In this document: in pieces, positions 17,044-25,784 of the stretch
Position numbering within the stretch: position 1 is the stretch's first letter
How the letters are laid out: each line of letters starts with the position of its first letter
Assembly (NCBI RefSeq): GCF_021389975.1
Contig: NZ_CP089981.1
Coordinates: 383,501-447,500, forward strand
Length of the DNA: 64,000 bases
Reading direction: 5' to 3'
Origin: Fulvivirga ulvae
Lineage (GTDB): Bacteria > Bacteroidota > Bacteroidia > Cytophagales > Cyclobacteriaceae
Notes under the pieces: generated by a model
The model's database searches: none
What the model was told of the DNA's origin: nothing
Seen by the model: only the letters and a program-made list of their open reading frames with translations
Translations under genes and position numbers: made by a program

Positions 17044-18024
17044 TTATTTCAGGTCATCAGGGTCTACGAGTTTATTGCGCAGCAGTTCCCGCATTACGAT
17101 CTCCGTCATATCACTTTTGAAAGCAAATTCGTTTCTAATATCAGAAACATAGGCTTTTAATCTCATTTTCAGGTATGACCTGCGCTCTTTTACCTCGTTA
17201 AAAAAGAGTACTACGATAGGTTTATTTAGATATATGAACCTGGAAACCTGGGCTGCTTCTATAGCTATCTGGCGCACACTTTCGGTATCTACCGTTATCG
17301 GCAAATATATCTCCGCCACTACCTGGCAGTCTGCAGCACCGCTATTGGAGTTGGATACTGACTTGTTCATCAGCTCCCCGTTCGGTATGCTCACCAGCGA
17401 ATCATCCGGCGTTACTATCCGGGTTGACCTCAGCCCTATTTCCACTACTTCGCCATAATATTCCCCTGCTTCAATTTTATCTCCTACCTGAAAGGGTCTG
17501 TCAAAAAGGATCATAATGCCTCCAAATACATTTTTCAGAATATCCTGAGCGGCAAAGCCAACAGCAATACCGATAGATGCGGTAACAGCCAGAACAGTAG
17601 CAATTTTAGGCCTGAAGATGCCTGCAATAACAATAAAGATTACGAAAAGCCAGATCGATATCTTCACCACCGGGATCAGCCCTTTGATTGTAATTCTGTA
17701 ATTAGTGCTTTTCTCGGCAAGCTTTTCCAGTATAGAGCCTAAAAACCTTACAAAGACAAAACCGATGAGGATAAATATGATGGTCCAGAATACTTTCCCC
17801 AAAGAGATAATTTTTGAGATCTGTGGCAGGTCATCTTTTACACCTTCAACCACATCCCTCTCTACCTGGTCTAATTCAGAAGAATCAGCCTTTACAATTT
17901 TCACTTCCACACTATCAACCGGCACCACAACCAAAGCCCTGGAAACAGTATCATTCTCTTCCTGGGCAAATCCGCTAATGCCGAATGCAATCAGCAGAAA
18001 GTATAGTATGATCAATCTTTTCAC
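17044..18024 (-). CDS. MscS-family mechanosensitive channel, with signal peptide
   Basis: The N-terminus is a cleavable signal (LIILYFLLIAFGISGFAQ), then a short acidic periplasmic segment (about residues 22-70), three transmembrane helices and the MscS pore-beta unit: IGIAVGFAAQDILKNVFGGI followed by FDRPFQVGDKIEAGEYYGEV. 326 residues. It begins 4 bases after the stop of the 1000-residue ATPase gene, so it is the last gene of the leftward rimB-rimK-aspA-ATPase operon. Gating by tension is expected; a functional tie to the ATPase is inference from gene order. Confidence 0.92.
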   Translation of the reverse strand: MKRLIILYFLLIAFGISGFAQEENDTVSRALVVVPVDSVEVKIVKADSSELDQVERDVVEGVKDDLPQISKIISLGKVFWTIIFILIGFVFVRFLGSILEKLAEKSTNYRITIKGLIPVVKISIWLFVIFIVIAGIFRPKIATVLAVTASIGIAVGFAAQDILKNVFGGIMILFDRPFQVGDKIEAGEYYGEVVEIGLRSTRIVTPDDSLVSIPNGELMNKSVSNSNSGAADCQVVAEIYLPITVDTESVRQIAIEAAQVSRFIYLNKPIVVLFFNEVKERRSYLKMRLKAYVSDIRNEFAFKSDMTEIVMRELLRNKLVDPDDLK

Positions 18025-18028
18025 GTTG

Positions 18029-21000
18029 CTAATGAATTATGTTTTTCATTTTTAACATCGACACTGTTTGTCTGTAAAGCAATGGGTTAATCTGATATTC
18101 GTTTTTATTCAGTACTATAATCCCATCTTCAAACATGGGCTGCAAAACAGCTCTGGCTTTCCCTGGCGAATAGCCAGTAACCTTACAAAACCCTTCTTCA
18201 CTCATGCCATCATGAAACAACAGGCTGGCCAGAGCGAAAACCTTATTGGCAGGCAGATTATTCATAAACGAAAAGTCTTTGTCCTTCATGGAGCCTATCA
18301 CTATAGTGTTTCCCGTAATCTCCTTGGCAGACCTTAGCCAGTATATTAAAGCGAGGCTTACATTGCTCTTGGCTATTTTATTCAAATTATTGAAGTAGCT
18401 GTCACGTAAACCCGCCTGCTGTTCGGTATCACTTAGTTTTTTAAACTTTCTCTGGTTAAGGTCTGATGGTGCCGGCTCAAACCGTATGTTATAACCGCTT
18501 ACTTTGTGTCGTTTATTGATCATGTTAACAATTGCCTGGTTATCAAAATCCTTAAGCGGTATATGGTAACTGAAATGGTCAGATAAATTAATTGTTTTGT
18601 GTAGGTATTCCCAGGCATACCGGGTTCCACCCACCACCCAAAAGGTATATTTGCTGGTATGGGAGATCAACTCGGAAAATAGCCTTAATGCAGCAAAACC
18701 ACTTACTCGCTTCAGGTAAAGCTTTTGAATATTCTCAAGTACTACCACGCGCTTTTGCTGGTTAAGGAAAACGATCAATTTATCGAACGTATCAAACTTG
18801 CTATCGAACTGCAAGGAAAAGAAGCTGAGCATTTCAGTGGGAGTCTCCACATGACCTTCAACAGAAAAACGGTATACCTTACTACTGGTGGTCAGGTCAT
18901 TGAGAAAAAAATTCAGCAGGGTTGTAACTCCACTACCCTTTTCTCCGGTTATTACTACCGAAGCAAAACGTCCTTTGGTCCAGTTGTTATACGCATTGTT
19001 GAGTTGCAGCATCTCCGTTTTTCTCCCCTCAAAGAAGTTAACATCCGTCAGCGGGTCAGTTCTGAAGAGTCTTTGATAAACAAAGGGAAGTTTTCCTATG
19101 GATTTTTCAGTTTCGGCGAGGAAGTCTGCCAGCTCGGTGGAAATATCCTTTTGCTGACCAGTTATACCAATCTTTTTGGACGTCTCCATCACAAAAGCAG
19201 CCACTTTTCTGTACCTGGTCCTGATATAGATCATAACCGTGGGAAGGAAATTCCTGATGTTATGTACCAGCTTTTCCTTAAACCGCGTACTGCGATCCAG
19301 GGCCTTGCCCTTAGCTATCCGTACGCGTATGTCATAAATATTCTCATTGTTGGTAAACTTGATGAGGCTGCCATTAAACTTTTCAAGTCCTCTGTAAAGA
19401 TCGTCATCAATGGATTGCTGTAGCCCTTTTAGTTTATCCGAGATTGTCTCTACTTTTTCAATAGTCCGTTCGATCCCCTCTGCTGCTATCCGGGCCGGGT
19501 CGTCAGACCTCGCATCGTCATCAAATAGTGACAGCGCCGACTCCAGGTTAAATTCAGCTATCTGCCCTACATCTATAATATCATTCTGGACCTCATTGAG
19601 GTTGTCTGTAATCGACAGTTTAACTGATTTGAGTATTTTTTGGAATAGTGGCCATGACTCAAAATTGATCAACTCATACGGAGACACGAAGTTTAATGCG
19701 TTCGTTCTTATGGGTTGGTCATAAGCCTCACCCTTCATTACGGACCTGCGGGTAGAGATACCCTGGATGAGCCGATCTGTTTCCGATTCCAGATTATTTA
19801 CTAACGCAGGGAAATCCTGGGCAAGTATGAGATCGTTGGCCTCGGGCAGAAGAGAGGGTGTTAACCGTTCTCTGAGGTTACCCAGCTCACTTTTAATTAG
19901 CTCTTTTAAGTCCTCACCTTTCTGATGGTCTCGAAGGTGCATTCTTGTATCTTCAAGTACCGATTTAATTTCATTCAGTTTGCGGGAAGTAACTATTTCA
20001 AGCCTTGTTTTCAGGTTTTCCCGGGTGTTGTAGTATACCTCCAGGCTGGTATAAATGATAACATAAATCTCAAGGTCTATTTCCCAATCATCAGACAAGA
20101 CCAGCAGTGTGTTATTCCATCCATTAACCAGCGACCTATAGTGGCTTTTCAGCGATCTGTGCTGTTTTTTTATCTTCCGTGAACGGAATCTTCCGTTGGA
20201 TATCTCAATAGTCCCTGTTTTTTCATAGGCCGTCGAGTACTGTTCAAAAATACGGGTGTATATAGCGTCTGCCTCTTCCTGTAGTTCATTTTTCAGCTTA
20301 CGAAGGTGAGCCACTACATCATGGATGCGTGCAACGATTGTCTCATCTACTATATAGGCATGCTCCTCCCCATGTAAATAAGCTTCAAAGGCTCTATCTA
20401 TTTTACTGTCAACCTCCCAGCAAACTTTTGACGATATGGAAAAGTCCTGGTACATCCTGGTGAGAAGTACCTGCAATTCTGTTGGCAGTTTCTCCTTTAA
20501 GTAGTATGTGGTTAGGTTTCTCAGCCTCACCCGATGACGCCAAGGCCTTAACGGAACGGTTTGCTTTTTGAAAAGCCTTCGAAAGCCATTACGTGTTTTT
20601 TCCGGCCATTTTGAAATAGTGTAAAAGAATCTTTTCCACCATTTACCAAACCTGAGCAGTGCTGAATCACCTTGCTGAGGCTCAAATCGCTTTATGTTCT
20701 GAGGTAGATCGACCACCTCTGCAAGTTGGTCTGTATATTCTTCGGCGTGGAGGTTAAAAGAAGTAAAATCGCTATCAAAATTGGCCCTCTCCGGTAATTC
20801 AAACCTTTGTTCCACAAGGTCCAGCAGGGCACGCTTGTAGGTACAGGTTTTTCTGAGGCCATCGGAAATCAGATCTGCCTTTAGTCTTTCTCCTGCAATT
20901 TTTCTTTGCAGTGCTTCAACCTTTTCAAGAAAACTAACCTGAGCTTCGATCTTCGCATGGAGTACTGCCACAAAGTCGTCCTCAACGATAAGCTTAAACT

Positions 21001-21031
21001 TATTATATTGATCTTTTAGCTCAGTATTCAT
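18029..21031 (-). CDS. giant P-loop ATPase with coiled-coil N-terminus, 1000 aa
   Basis: The C-terminal third carries an AAA/STAND-type nucleotide-binding domain: ITGEKGSGVTTLLNFFL is the Walker A loop (near residues 693-709), VVVLENIQKLYL near residue 760 fits Walker B, and GGTRYAWEYL looks like a sensor region. The last 80 residues form a winged-helix-like module (GMSEEGFCKVTGYSPGKARA). The first 650 residues are mostly long charged helices without a recognisable domain, with a basic stretch (KTRNGFRRLFKKQTVPLRPW) near 145-165 and possibly one amphipathic membrane-facing segment near 600. No signal peptide. It sits 12 bases after the AspA-like gene and 4 bases before an MscS gene. I do not recognise the family by name; STAND-like ATPase with a regulatory wing is the best description. 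Confidence 0.8.
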   Translation of the reverse strand: MNTELKDQYNKFKLIVEDDFVAVLHAKIEAQVSFLEKVEALQRKIAGERLKADLISDGLRKTCTYKRALLDLVEQRFELPERANFDSDFTSFNLHAEEYTDQLAEVVDLPQNIKRFEPQQGDSALLRFGKWWKRFFYTISKWPEKTRNGFRRLFKKQTVPLRPWRHRVRLRNLTTYYLKEKLPTELQVLLTRMYQDFSISSKVCWEVDSKIDRAFEAYLHGEEHAYIVDETIVARIHDVVAHLRKLKNELQEEADAIYTRIFEQYSTAYEKTGTIEISNGRFRSRKIKKQHRSLKSHYRSLVNGWNNTLLVLSDDWEIDLEIYVIIYTSLEVYYNTRENLKTRLEIVTSRKLNEIKSVLEDTRMHLRDHQKGEDLKELIKSELGNLRERLTPSLLPEANDLILAQDFPALVNNLESETDRLIQGISTRRSVMKGEAYDQPIRTNALNFVSPYELINFESWPLFQKILKSVKLSITDNLNEVQNDIIDVGQIAEFNLESALSLFDDDARSDDPARIAAEGIERTIEKVETISDKLKGLQQSIDDDLYRGLEKFNGSLIKFTNNENIYDIRVRIAKGKALDRSTRFKEKLVHNIRNFLPTVMIYIRTRYRKVAAFVMETSKKIGITGQQKDISTELADFLAETEKSIGKLPFVYQRLFRTDPLTDVNFFEGRKTEMLQLNNAYNNWTKGRFASVVITGEKGSGVTTLLNFFLNDLTTSSKVYRFSVEGHVETPTEMLSFFSLQFDSKFDTFDKLIVFLNQQKRVVVLENIQKLYLKRVSGFAALRLFSELISHTSKYTFWVVGGTRYAWEYLHKTINLSDHFSYHIPLKDFDNQAIVNMINKRHKVSGYNIRFEPAPSDLNQRKFKKLSDTEQQAGLRDSYFNNLNKIAKSNVSLALIYWLRSAKEITGNTIVIGSMKDKDFSFMNNLPANKVFALASLLFHDGMSEEGFCKVTGYSPGKARAVLQPMFEDGIIVLNKNEYQINPLLYRQTVSMLKMKNIIH

Positions 21032-21043
21032 TCCTTGTGCCCG

Positions 21044-21985
21044 TTATTCGCTTCCGATATGGAGCAAAGCATCACCCATGTTTACTACAGGGTAATTATT
21101 GATACCTATTACATAGCCGTTGACCGGCGATTTTATAATTTTTTCAAATTGTCCGTATGGATCTGTTATTAGCCCCAGGTTCTGGTTTCTTTCAATTTTA
21201 TTGCCATTACGCACATGGGCGTGGTGTAGCCCTGCATGTTTGGCGCGCACCCAAACCGATGATTTTATAAATATGGGATCATGAACAGGTTCAGGTGCAT
21301 CATCGCGCATGCCTAAGTGCTTCATTACCCTCAGCATACCTGATACTCCCACGTCCAGTACCTGCTTCCTGAGTCTCAGTGTTTCCCCTCCCTCATAAAC
21401 CAATATTGGTTTTCCTGCACGTGCCGCAGTTTTCCTTAGTGATTTATCTCTGAACGGAGACTCAATAATAAAAGGAGCGCCAAAGGCCTTGGCCATTTCA
21501 AACTCTACTTCTGACTGAAAATGTGCCCTGATCTGAGGGTAGTTATTGTGACTGGCACCTCCGGTATGGAAGTCTATTCCAAAATCTACCTGGGGCAGTA
21601 TTTCATTCGTCATAAAATAGGCCACTCTGCTTGCCAGTGAGCCGTTTTTAGATCCGGGAAATGAGCGGTTAAGATCCTTACCATCGGGTAATCCCCGGGA
21701 ATGGTTAATAAACCCGTAAACGTTAAAAACCGGTATGGCTATCACCGTACCACATGTGGGTTTATAATATTTATTGCGGATGATCCTCCGCATGATCTCT
21801 ATACCGTTGGTTTCGTCTCCATGAACGCCAGCCATAACGAGCAGTGTAGGCCCCGCCTTTTTGGCTCTGCTTACAAACACTGGTATGTTTATGGGCGTTC
21901 TTGTAGGTAAACGAGCAATCAGAGCGTTGATCTGCAGTTCTTCGCCCCTGGCAACTTTATGTCCATCTATGACAATTTCAGGCAT
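21044..21985 (-). CDS. succinylglutamate desuccinylase/aspartoacylase-family protein
   Basis: A 313-residue member of the AspA/AstE family. The zinc ligands are visible: His55 and Glu58 in MAGVHGDETNG and His141 in DFHTGGASHN. A C-terminal beta domain follows (SPVNGYVIGINNYPVVNMGD). The fold is the M14 carboxypeptidase clan; family members cleave N-acyl amino acids or terminal residues. The gene overlaps rimK by 8 bases and is followed by the ATPase gene after 12 bases. In many marine bacteria the same enzyme type accompanies RimK and RimB, so removal of a RimK-added amino acid is a plausible role (inference). Confidence 0.9.
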   Translation of the reverse strand: MPEIVIDGHKVARGEELQINALIARLPTRTPINIPVFVSRAKKAGPTLLVMAGVHGDETNGIEIMRRIIRNKYYKPTCGTVIAIPVFNVYGFINHSRGLPDGKDLNRSFPGSKNGSLASRVAYFMTNEILPQVDFGIDFHTGGASHNNYPQIRAHFQSEVEFEMAKAFGAPFIIESPFRDKSLRKTAARAGKPILVYEGGETLRLRKQVLDVGVSGMLRVMKHLGMRDDAPEPVHDPIFIKSSVWVRAKHAGLHHAHVRNGNKIERNQNLGLITDPYGQFEKIIKSPVNGYVIGINNYPVVNMGDALLHIGSE

Positions 21986-22892
21986 TCACTTTATCCTTTT
22001 GTATTTTACCTTTTTTCTTTCCTGCATTGCGTTCCAGGTATTCTACTATCTTTCCGGCAATATCTACCCCCGTCGCATTCTCAATACCCTCAAGGCCCGG
22101 AGATGAATTTACCTCAAGAATAAGTGGTCCACGTGATGATTGCAGCATATCCACACCTGCTACACCCAGCCCCATTTTTTTTGCAGCTTCGATAGCTGTG
22201 CTTTTTTCTTTCCTGGAGAGTTTAATTATACTTGAGGTACCTCCACGATGCAGATTAGACCTGAACTCGCCTTCCTTAGCCTGTCTTTTCATAGCTCCAA
22301 CAACCTGCCCGTCTACTATAAAGGCCCGAATATCGGCCCCTCCTGCTTCTTTTACAAATTCCTGTACGATCACCCGCGCTTTCAGTCCATGAAATGCTTC
22401 TATTACAGATGCAGCAGATTTTCTGTTATCTGCTAATACCACGCCTAAACCTTGAGTGCCTTCCAGAAGTTTAATAATTACCGGCGCTCCACCTACAGCA
22501 TTCAGGATATCGTCAGTATCACGAGAATAGTTGGTAAACACGGTTTTGGGCAACCCCAGCCCTGCCCTGGAAAGGATCTGCAAACTCCTAAGCTTATCTC
22601 TCGAACGGATGAGTGCCTGCGATTCCACAGCAGTAAAAACCTTCATCATTTCAAACTGCCGGACTACCGCCGAGCCATAAAACGTCACCGAAGCACCTAT
22701 TCTCGGAACAATAGCATCAATATAATCCAATGAACGCCCGTGATAAAGAATGGAGGGCTTATTTTGCTCCATTACAATGGTGCATTTTAAATGATCTATT
22801 ACTTCAACTTGATGCCCCCTTTGCTCAGATGCCTCCACAAGCCTTTTGGTAGAGTACAGGTCAGAGTTTCTAGATAGTATGCCAATTTGCAT
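21978..22892 (-). CDS. rimK: RimK-family ATP-grasp glutamate ligase
   Basis: The protein is 304 residues, as E. coli RimK. ATP-grasp hallmarks: a glycine-rich loop LLEGTQGLGVVLADN, the VQEFVKEAGGADIRAFIVDG strand and the Mg2+-binding end LEVNSSPGLEGIENATGVDI, which is nearly diagnostic for RimK. E. coli RimK adds poly-glutamate to the C-terminus of ribosomal protein S6; other members build poly-glutamate or attach other amino acids to other acceptors. The gene overlaps the protease-like gene by one base and the AspA-like gene by 8 bases, so the three are translationally coupled. Confidence 0.95.
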   Translation of the reverse strand: MQIGILSRNSDLYSTKRLVEASEQRGHQVEVIDHLKCTIVMEQNKPSILYHGRSLDYIDAIVPRIGASVTFYGSAVVRQFEMMKVFTAVESQALIRSRDKLRSLQILSRAGLGLPKTVFTNYSRDTDDILNAVGGAPVIIKLLEGTQGLGVVLADNRKSAASVIEAFHGLKARVIVQEFVKEAGGADIRAFIVDGQVVGAMKRQAKEGEFRSNLHRGGTSSIIKLSRKEKSTAIEAAKKMGLGVAGVDMLQSSRGPLILEVNSSPGLEGIENATGVDIAGKIVEYLERNAGKKKGKIQKDKVNA

Positions 22893-23335
22893 TATTTCTT
22901 GTTTTTTAATTTGTATGATAGGTTAGACTTGGCTACATCAACAACAAACCCCTTCTGCAATAGTTTTCTCCCCAGCAAAATAGGAAATTTAAGACTGCCT
23001 CTGTCACTCAGTGAAAAATCTGTTTCATAATTCTTGCCGAAAATTGTAATGGTCGCTTTGATCACAAACCTCCTCTCCGAATCACCAAACGAGTTTTTAA
23101 TATTTCTTTCCTCAAATTTATCAAAATAGAAGCTCTTATCATTGTAGTCCGGATGGGTAGGGTCCAGAAGTGTAAAGTGCAATACTTTTTTCCCGTCTTT
23201 CTCGATAACCTCCGCATGATGATAATGAATGGCCGATGAATATGCTCCTGTATCTATTTTCGCATCCAGTTCAAAAAGATGCAGATCTGGCAGGTCAATT
23301 TTATCATAGCGGCCGATAATTTGTTTTTCCCTCAT
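22892..23335 (-). CDS. RimB-like retropepsin-type aspartic protease
   Basis: The start is set at MREKQIIGRYDKIDLPDL; an upstream in-frame Met at 23401 would add 22 residues without family likeness. The motif KIDTGAYSSAIHY (Asp28) is the DTGAxSS active-site turn of the 'ATP-dependent zinc protease' family PF05618, now regarded as retropepsin-like, and SLSDRGSLKFPILLGRKLL gives the second conserved loop with LLGR. RimB proteins occur next to RimK and stimulate or regulate its glutamylation activity. It is the first gene of the leftward operon. Confidence 0.9.
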   Translation of the reverse strand: MREKQIIGRYDKIDLPDLHLFELDAKIDTGAYSSAIHYHHAEVIEKDGKKVLHFTLLDPTHPDYNDKSFYFDKFEERNIKNSFGDSERRFVIKATITIFGKNYETDFSLSDRGSLKFPILLGRKLLQKGFVVDVAKSNLSYKLKNKK

Positions 23336-23384
23336 TTTAAAACAATATGAATAAACAGGTAATATAGTGCTAAAAAAATATAAT

Positions 23385-23415
23385 AAAAAAAGCCGGAACA
23401 AAGGTTGATCCGGCT
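23385..23415 (-). terminator. rho-independent terminator of DUF2911 gene
   Basis: AGCCGGA (23391-23397) pairs with TCCGGCT (23409-23415) across an 11-base loop; read leftward the stem is followed by a run of seven T. It lies 20 bases after the stop of the DUF2911 gene and separates it from the rimB operon. Confidence 0.75.
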
Positions 23416-23435
23416 GCGAATATCGGTGAAAGAAT

Positions 23436-23948
23436 TTAATCTGCTACTTTAAACTTCACTTTGGTGTTTTCCCATGACAAGACTACTCCATCCTGTTCGG
23501 GATTGATCGTGAATGTTTCTACAAACTTGCTGGTTTTTGTTGGTTTCACGTTAACTCTCAGTGCATCTTCTGCTTCGTCATAGTTGGAAGAACCCCACTG
23601 GTTATGGTTTTTATTGAAGATGATCGTCCACTCATCCTTTCCCGGTATAGTAAACAATGCATATTTACCTTTTGGCAATGTCTGCCCTTCTATTTTCACA
23701 TCTTTGTCTACTTCGAATGTAGTGGCATTGTTGGCTCCCGTTCTCCATACCTCATCATATGGCACCAAATCCCCCAATATTGTCCTGCCATTGGCTGATG
23801 GCTGATGGTAATCAATAACTACATTAGCCCCACTGATCTGGCCTTTTGCCTGGGCCGGAGGACTTTTCATCTTTTTTTGTGCAAATAGCTGCGGTGAAGC
23901 TATTAAGGCTATAACAGCCAATAAGAAAGTTAGGTTGTATTTTTTCAT
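23436..23948 (-). CDS. exported DUF2911 protein
   Basis: A signal peptide (LTFLLAVIALIASPQLFAQ) is followed by SPPAQAKGQISGANVVIDYH and YDEVWRTGANNATTFEVDKD, phrases characteristic of the DUF2911 family of Bacteroidota. The rest is a beta sandwich with the end GVVLSWENTKVKFKVAD. 170 residues. The biochemical role of DUF2911 is unknown to me; family members are periplasmic or outer membrane associated. Single-gene unit with its own terminator. Confidence 0.9.
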   Translation of the reverse strand: MKKYNLTFLLAVIALIASPQLFAQKKMKSPPAQAKGQISGANVVIDYHQPSANGRTILGDLVPYDEVWRTGANNATTFEVDKDVKIEGQTLPKGKYALFTIPGKDEWTIIFNKNHNQWGSSNYDEAEDALRVNVKPTKTSKFVETFTINPEQDGVVLSWENTKVKFKVAD

Positions 23949-24483
23949 GATGTGTTATTTAGTTAAAATATGTACCTGATTAACGTTGTCCGGTTGAAAA
24001 ATGTTGGGAAGAGACCGGGCCAGGTCGAACTAATGATGATATACGACATTTTGAAGCTGTTTAATAGCAGTTAGCGACCTACTAAACCGGCAATAGGAAC
24101 GAAATTGGGTTCAAACGGAATTTCCGGGAAGACCTTAAAATTTTCGCATCTTTGCTAACAGGCAATTTTTAATAGCAGTAGGCAAAGGGAAATAATATAA
24201 CAATAAGCGCGGTTTACTGATTTTCAGCAGCAAGTTTCACATTACTTGTTTTACTTTCCAATCCATTTACTCCACAGGCTTTAGGTTTGATCCCGAAATT
24301 ACTGATTTCAATGGCGAGGTTCATGTTGCAAGCCTGAGTTTGAAATGAGCATAAGAGGCTAAAAAGAAAATGCCGGGAACTTGTCCGGCATTTTCAATAA
24401 TCAGCATTTAATTTCAACCTGTAAACCATTAGTAATAAACGACATACAAATGTAAAGGTTACGTTATATTCACTATTTGTATA
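23949..24483. other. 535-base gene-free stretch
   Basis: Apart from the terminator at 24366-24395 no gene is supported. A plus-strand frame reading STGFRFDPEITDFNGEVHVA at about 24265-24325 has no start and ends at 24347; it may be a remnant or chance. The DUF2911 promoter should lie near the left edge but has no clear match to the -7 consensus. Confidence 0.4.
24366..24395 (-). terminator. strong terminator hairpin downstream of Omp85-like gene
   Basis: GAAAATGCCGG and CCGGCATTTTC form a perfect 11-bp stem with an 8-base loop, about 90 bases after the stop of the leftward barrel gene. The A/T ends of the stem supply the U-tract in either direction. Confidence 0.75.
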
Positions 24484-25590
24484 TTAAAAAGCCTCGGCTA
24501 TAGCAAAATAAAACCCACTGGTGTCATCCCCAAGACCATAATCTATCCTGATATTGAGTCTGTCGGCTTTATTGACCATAATGCGCAGTCCGGCTCCAAC
24601 AGCATACTTAAAGTCGCCAATTTCGAAATTTCCTATATCGTCTGATACGTCTCCATAAGCACCAAAAGCCGTAAAACCAAGCCAGGGGATGACCTGTTTT
24701 CTATATTCAACCTGCACGGCCATTTGCTCGTCATCGCGAAAACGACCATTATAGTAACCCCTCATAATATTCTCTCCGCCCAATTGCGCCATTTCACGGA
24801 AAGGAATTTTCCCGGTATTAAATTCACCAAAGTACTGGGCCGCAATGACATCTCCGTTTTTAAGCATCCAGTATCTTCGCAGGTCTACCGTATATCTGTT
24901 GAAATTAAAATCACCTCCTAAAGCTTCTCCATGAAAGAAGGTTGAAAACTGGAGGAAAACTCCTTTGGAAGCATTAAGTACATTATTACGAGTATCATAT
25001 ATTGTGGAAAACCCTAAACCTGAATTGGTGCCGGCTCCGCTGTAGATGAAAGGTGAATCATCAACAAGGTTTTCTGGCTCATACTCGATGTCATACAGAT
25101 AATTGTAACGGTACTGGGGACCGATAAATAAAGATTTCCTGACTTGCCGAAGTACACGCTCCTGAAATATGAAGACTTTATAGCCCAACTCTTCTTCAAG
25201 GTCTTTGTCAGTATCGTTACCCACGCCGTAGTAAAGTATCGGGAAGTCGTAAAAGCTCAGCTCTCCGGAAAGGGCATACTTTTCATCTTTCGTAAAGAGA
25301 TTGTTTCTGGTACGCAGAATAATCTGATTATTCAATGTATAAGCCGCCAGTACTTCCGCATTGGAGTTGCGGGTTGTCTTACGGTCTCCCAGGTTAAACA
25401 CACCCGACACCAGTCCTCCAAAACCTAACCGGGTTTCTGGAGTATAAAATAAGGCCGGAAGAGGTGTTATCTTCAGTTTTTTCTGGCGCCGCACAGTATC
25501 GGACTGCTGCCCCATTGAGGGCAGTGAAGTGGTTAACACCACAATAACAAAAAGAACTGAGACAAGATATGGGTTGTGTAGTTTCAACAA
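24484..25590 (-). CDS. BamA/TamA-type (Omp85) outer membrane barrel protein
   Basis: A signal peptide precedes TPLPALFYTPETRLGFGGLV, the N-terminal barrel entry, and a series of beta strands with the family turns NVLNASKGVFLQFSTFFHG and LGGENIMRGYYNGRFRD; the latter is the conserved VRGY/F-type loop-6 motif (MRGY here). The protein ends in a strand with terminal Phe (FYFAIAEAF). At 368 residues there is only the barrel, no POTRA repeats, so it is probably a surface-antigen-type member rather than BamA itself. Transcribed away from an AraC-type gene. Confidence 0.9.
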   Translation of the reverse strand: MLKLHNPYLVSVLFVIVVLTTSLPSMGQQSDTVRRQKKLKITPLPALFYTPETRLGFGGLVSGVFNLGDRKTTRNSNAEVLAAYTLNNQIILRTRNNLFTKDEKYALSGELSFYDFPILYYGVGNDTDKDLEEELGYKVFIFQERVLRQVRKSLFIGPQYRYNYLYDIEYEPENLVDDSPFIYSGAGTNSGLGFSTIYDTRNNVLNASKGVFLQFSTFFHGEALGGDFNFNRYTVDLRRYWMLKNGDVIAAQYFGEFNTGKIPFREMAQLGGENIMRGYYNGRFRDDEQMAVQVEYRKQVIPWLGFTAFGAYGDVSDDIGNFEIGDFKYAVGAGLRIMVNKADRLNIRIDYGLGDDTSGFYFAIAEAF

Positions 25591-25784
25591 TATTATTTTT
25601 AGCTTATAACCGCTAAAAGTAGGTATTTTCGGGAAGAGCGCAAATTGTGGTAATGTGGCAATTGGTTACTATTTGCTGGTAACTCTGCCTGATGAGGTGA
25701 AAGTATGGGTAATTTGAACCTCTCAAGGTCTCTTAACGTAAAAATGAAAAGCCCGGTGCTAAAGTTTTCGGCACCAAAGCCCAA

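Noticed and set aside
17044..23335. Reading the ATPase operon as an anti-phage defence system
   Set aside because: The RimK, RimB and AspA-type genes are not known defence components and no nuclease or reverse transcriptase is encoded; kept only as a general possibility for the ATPase.
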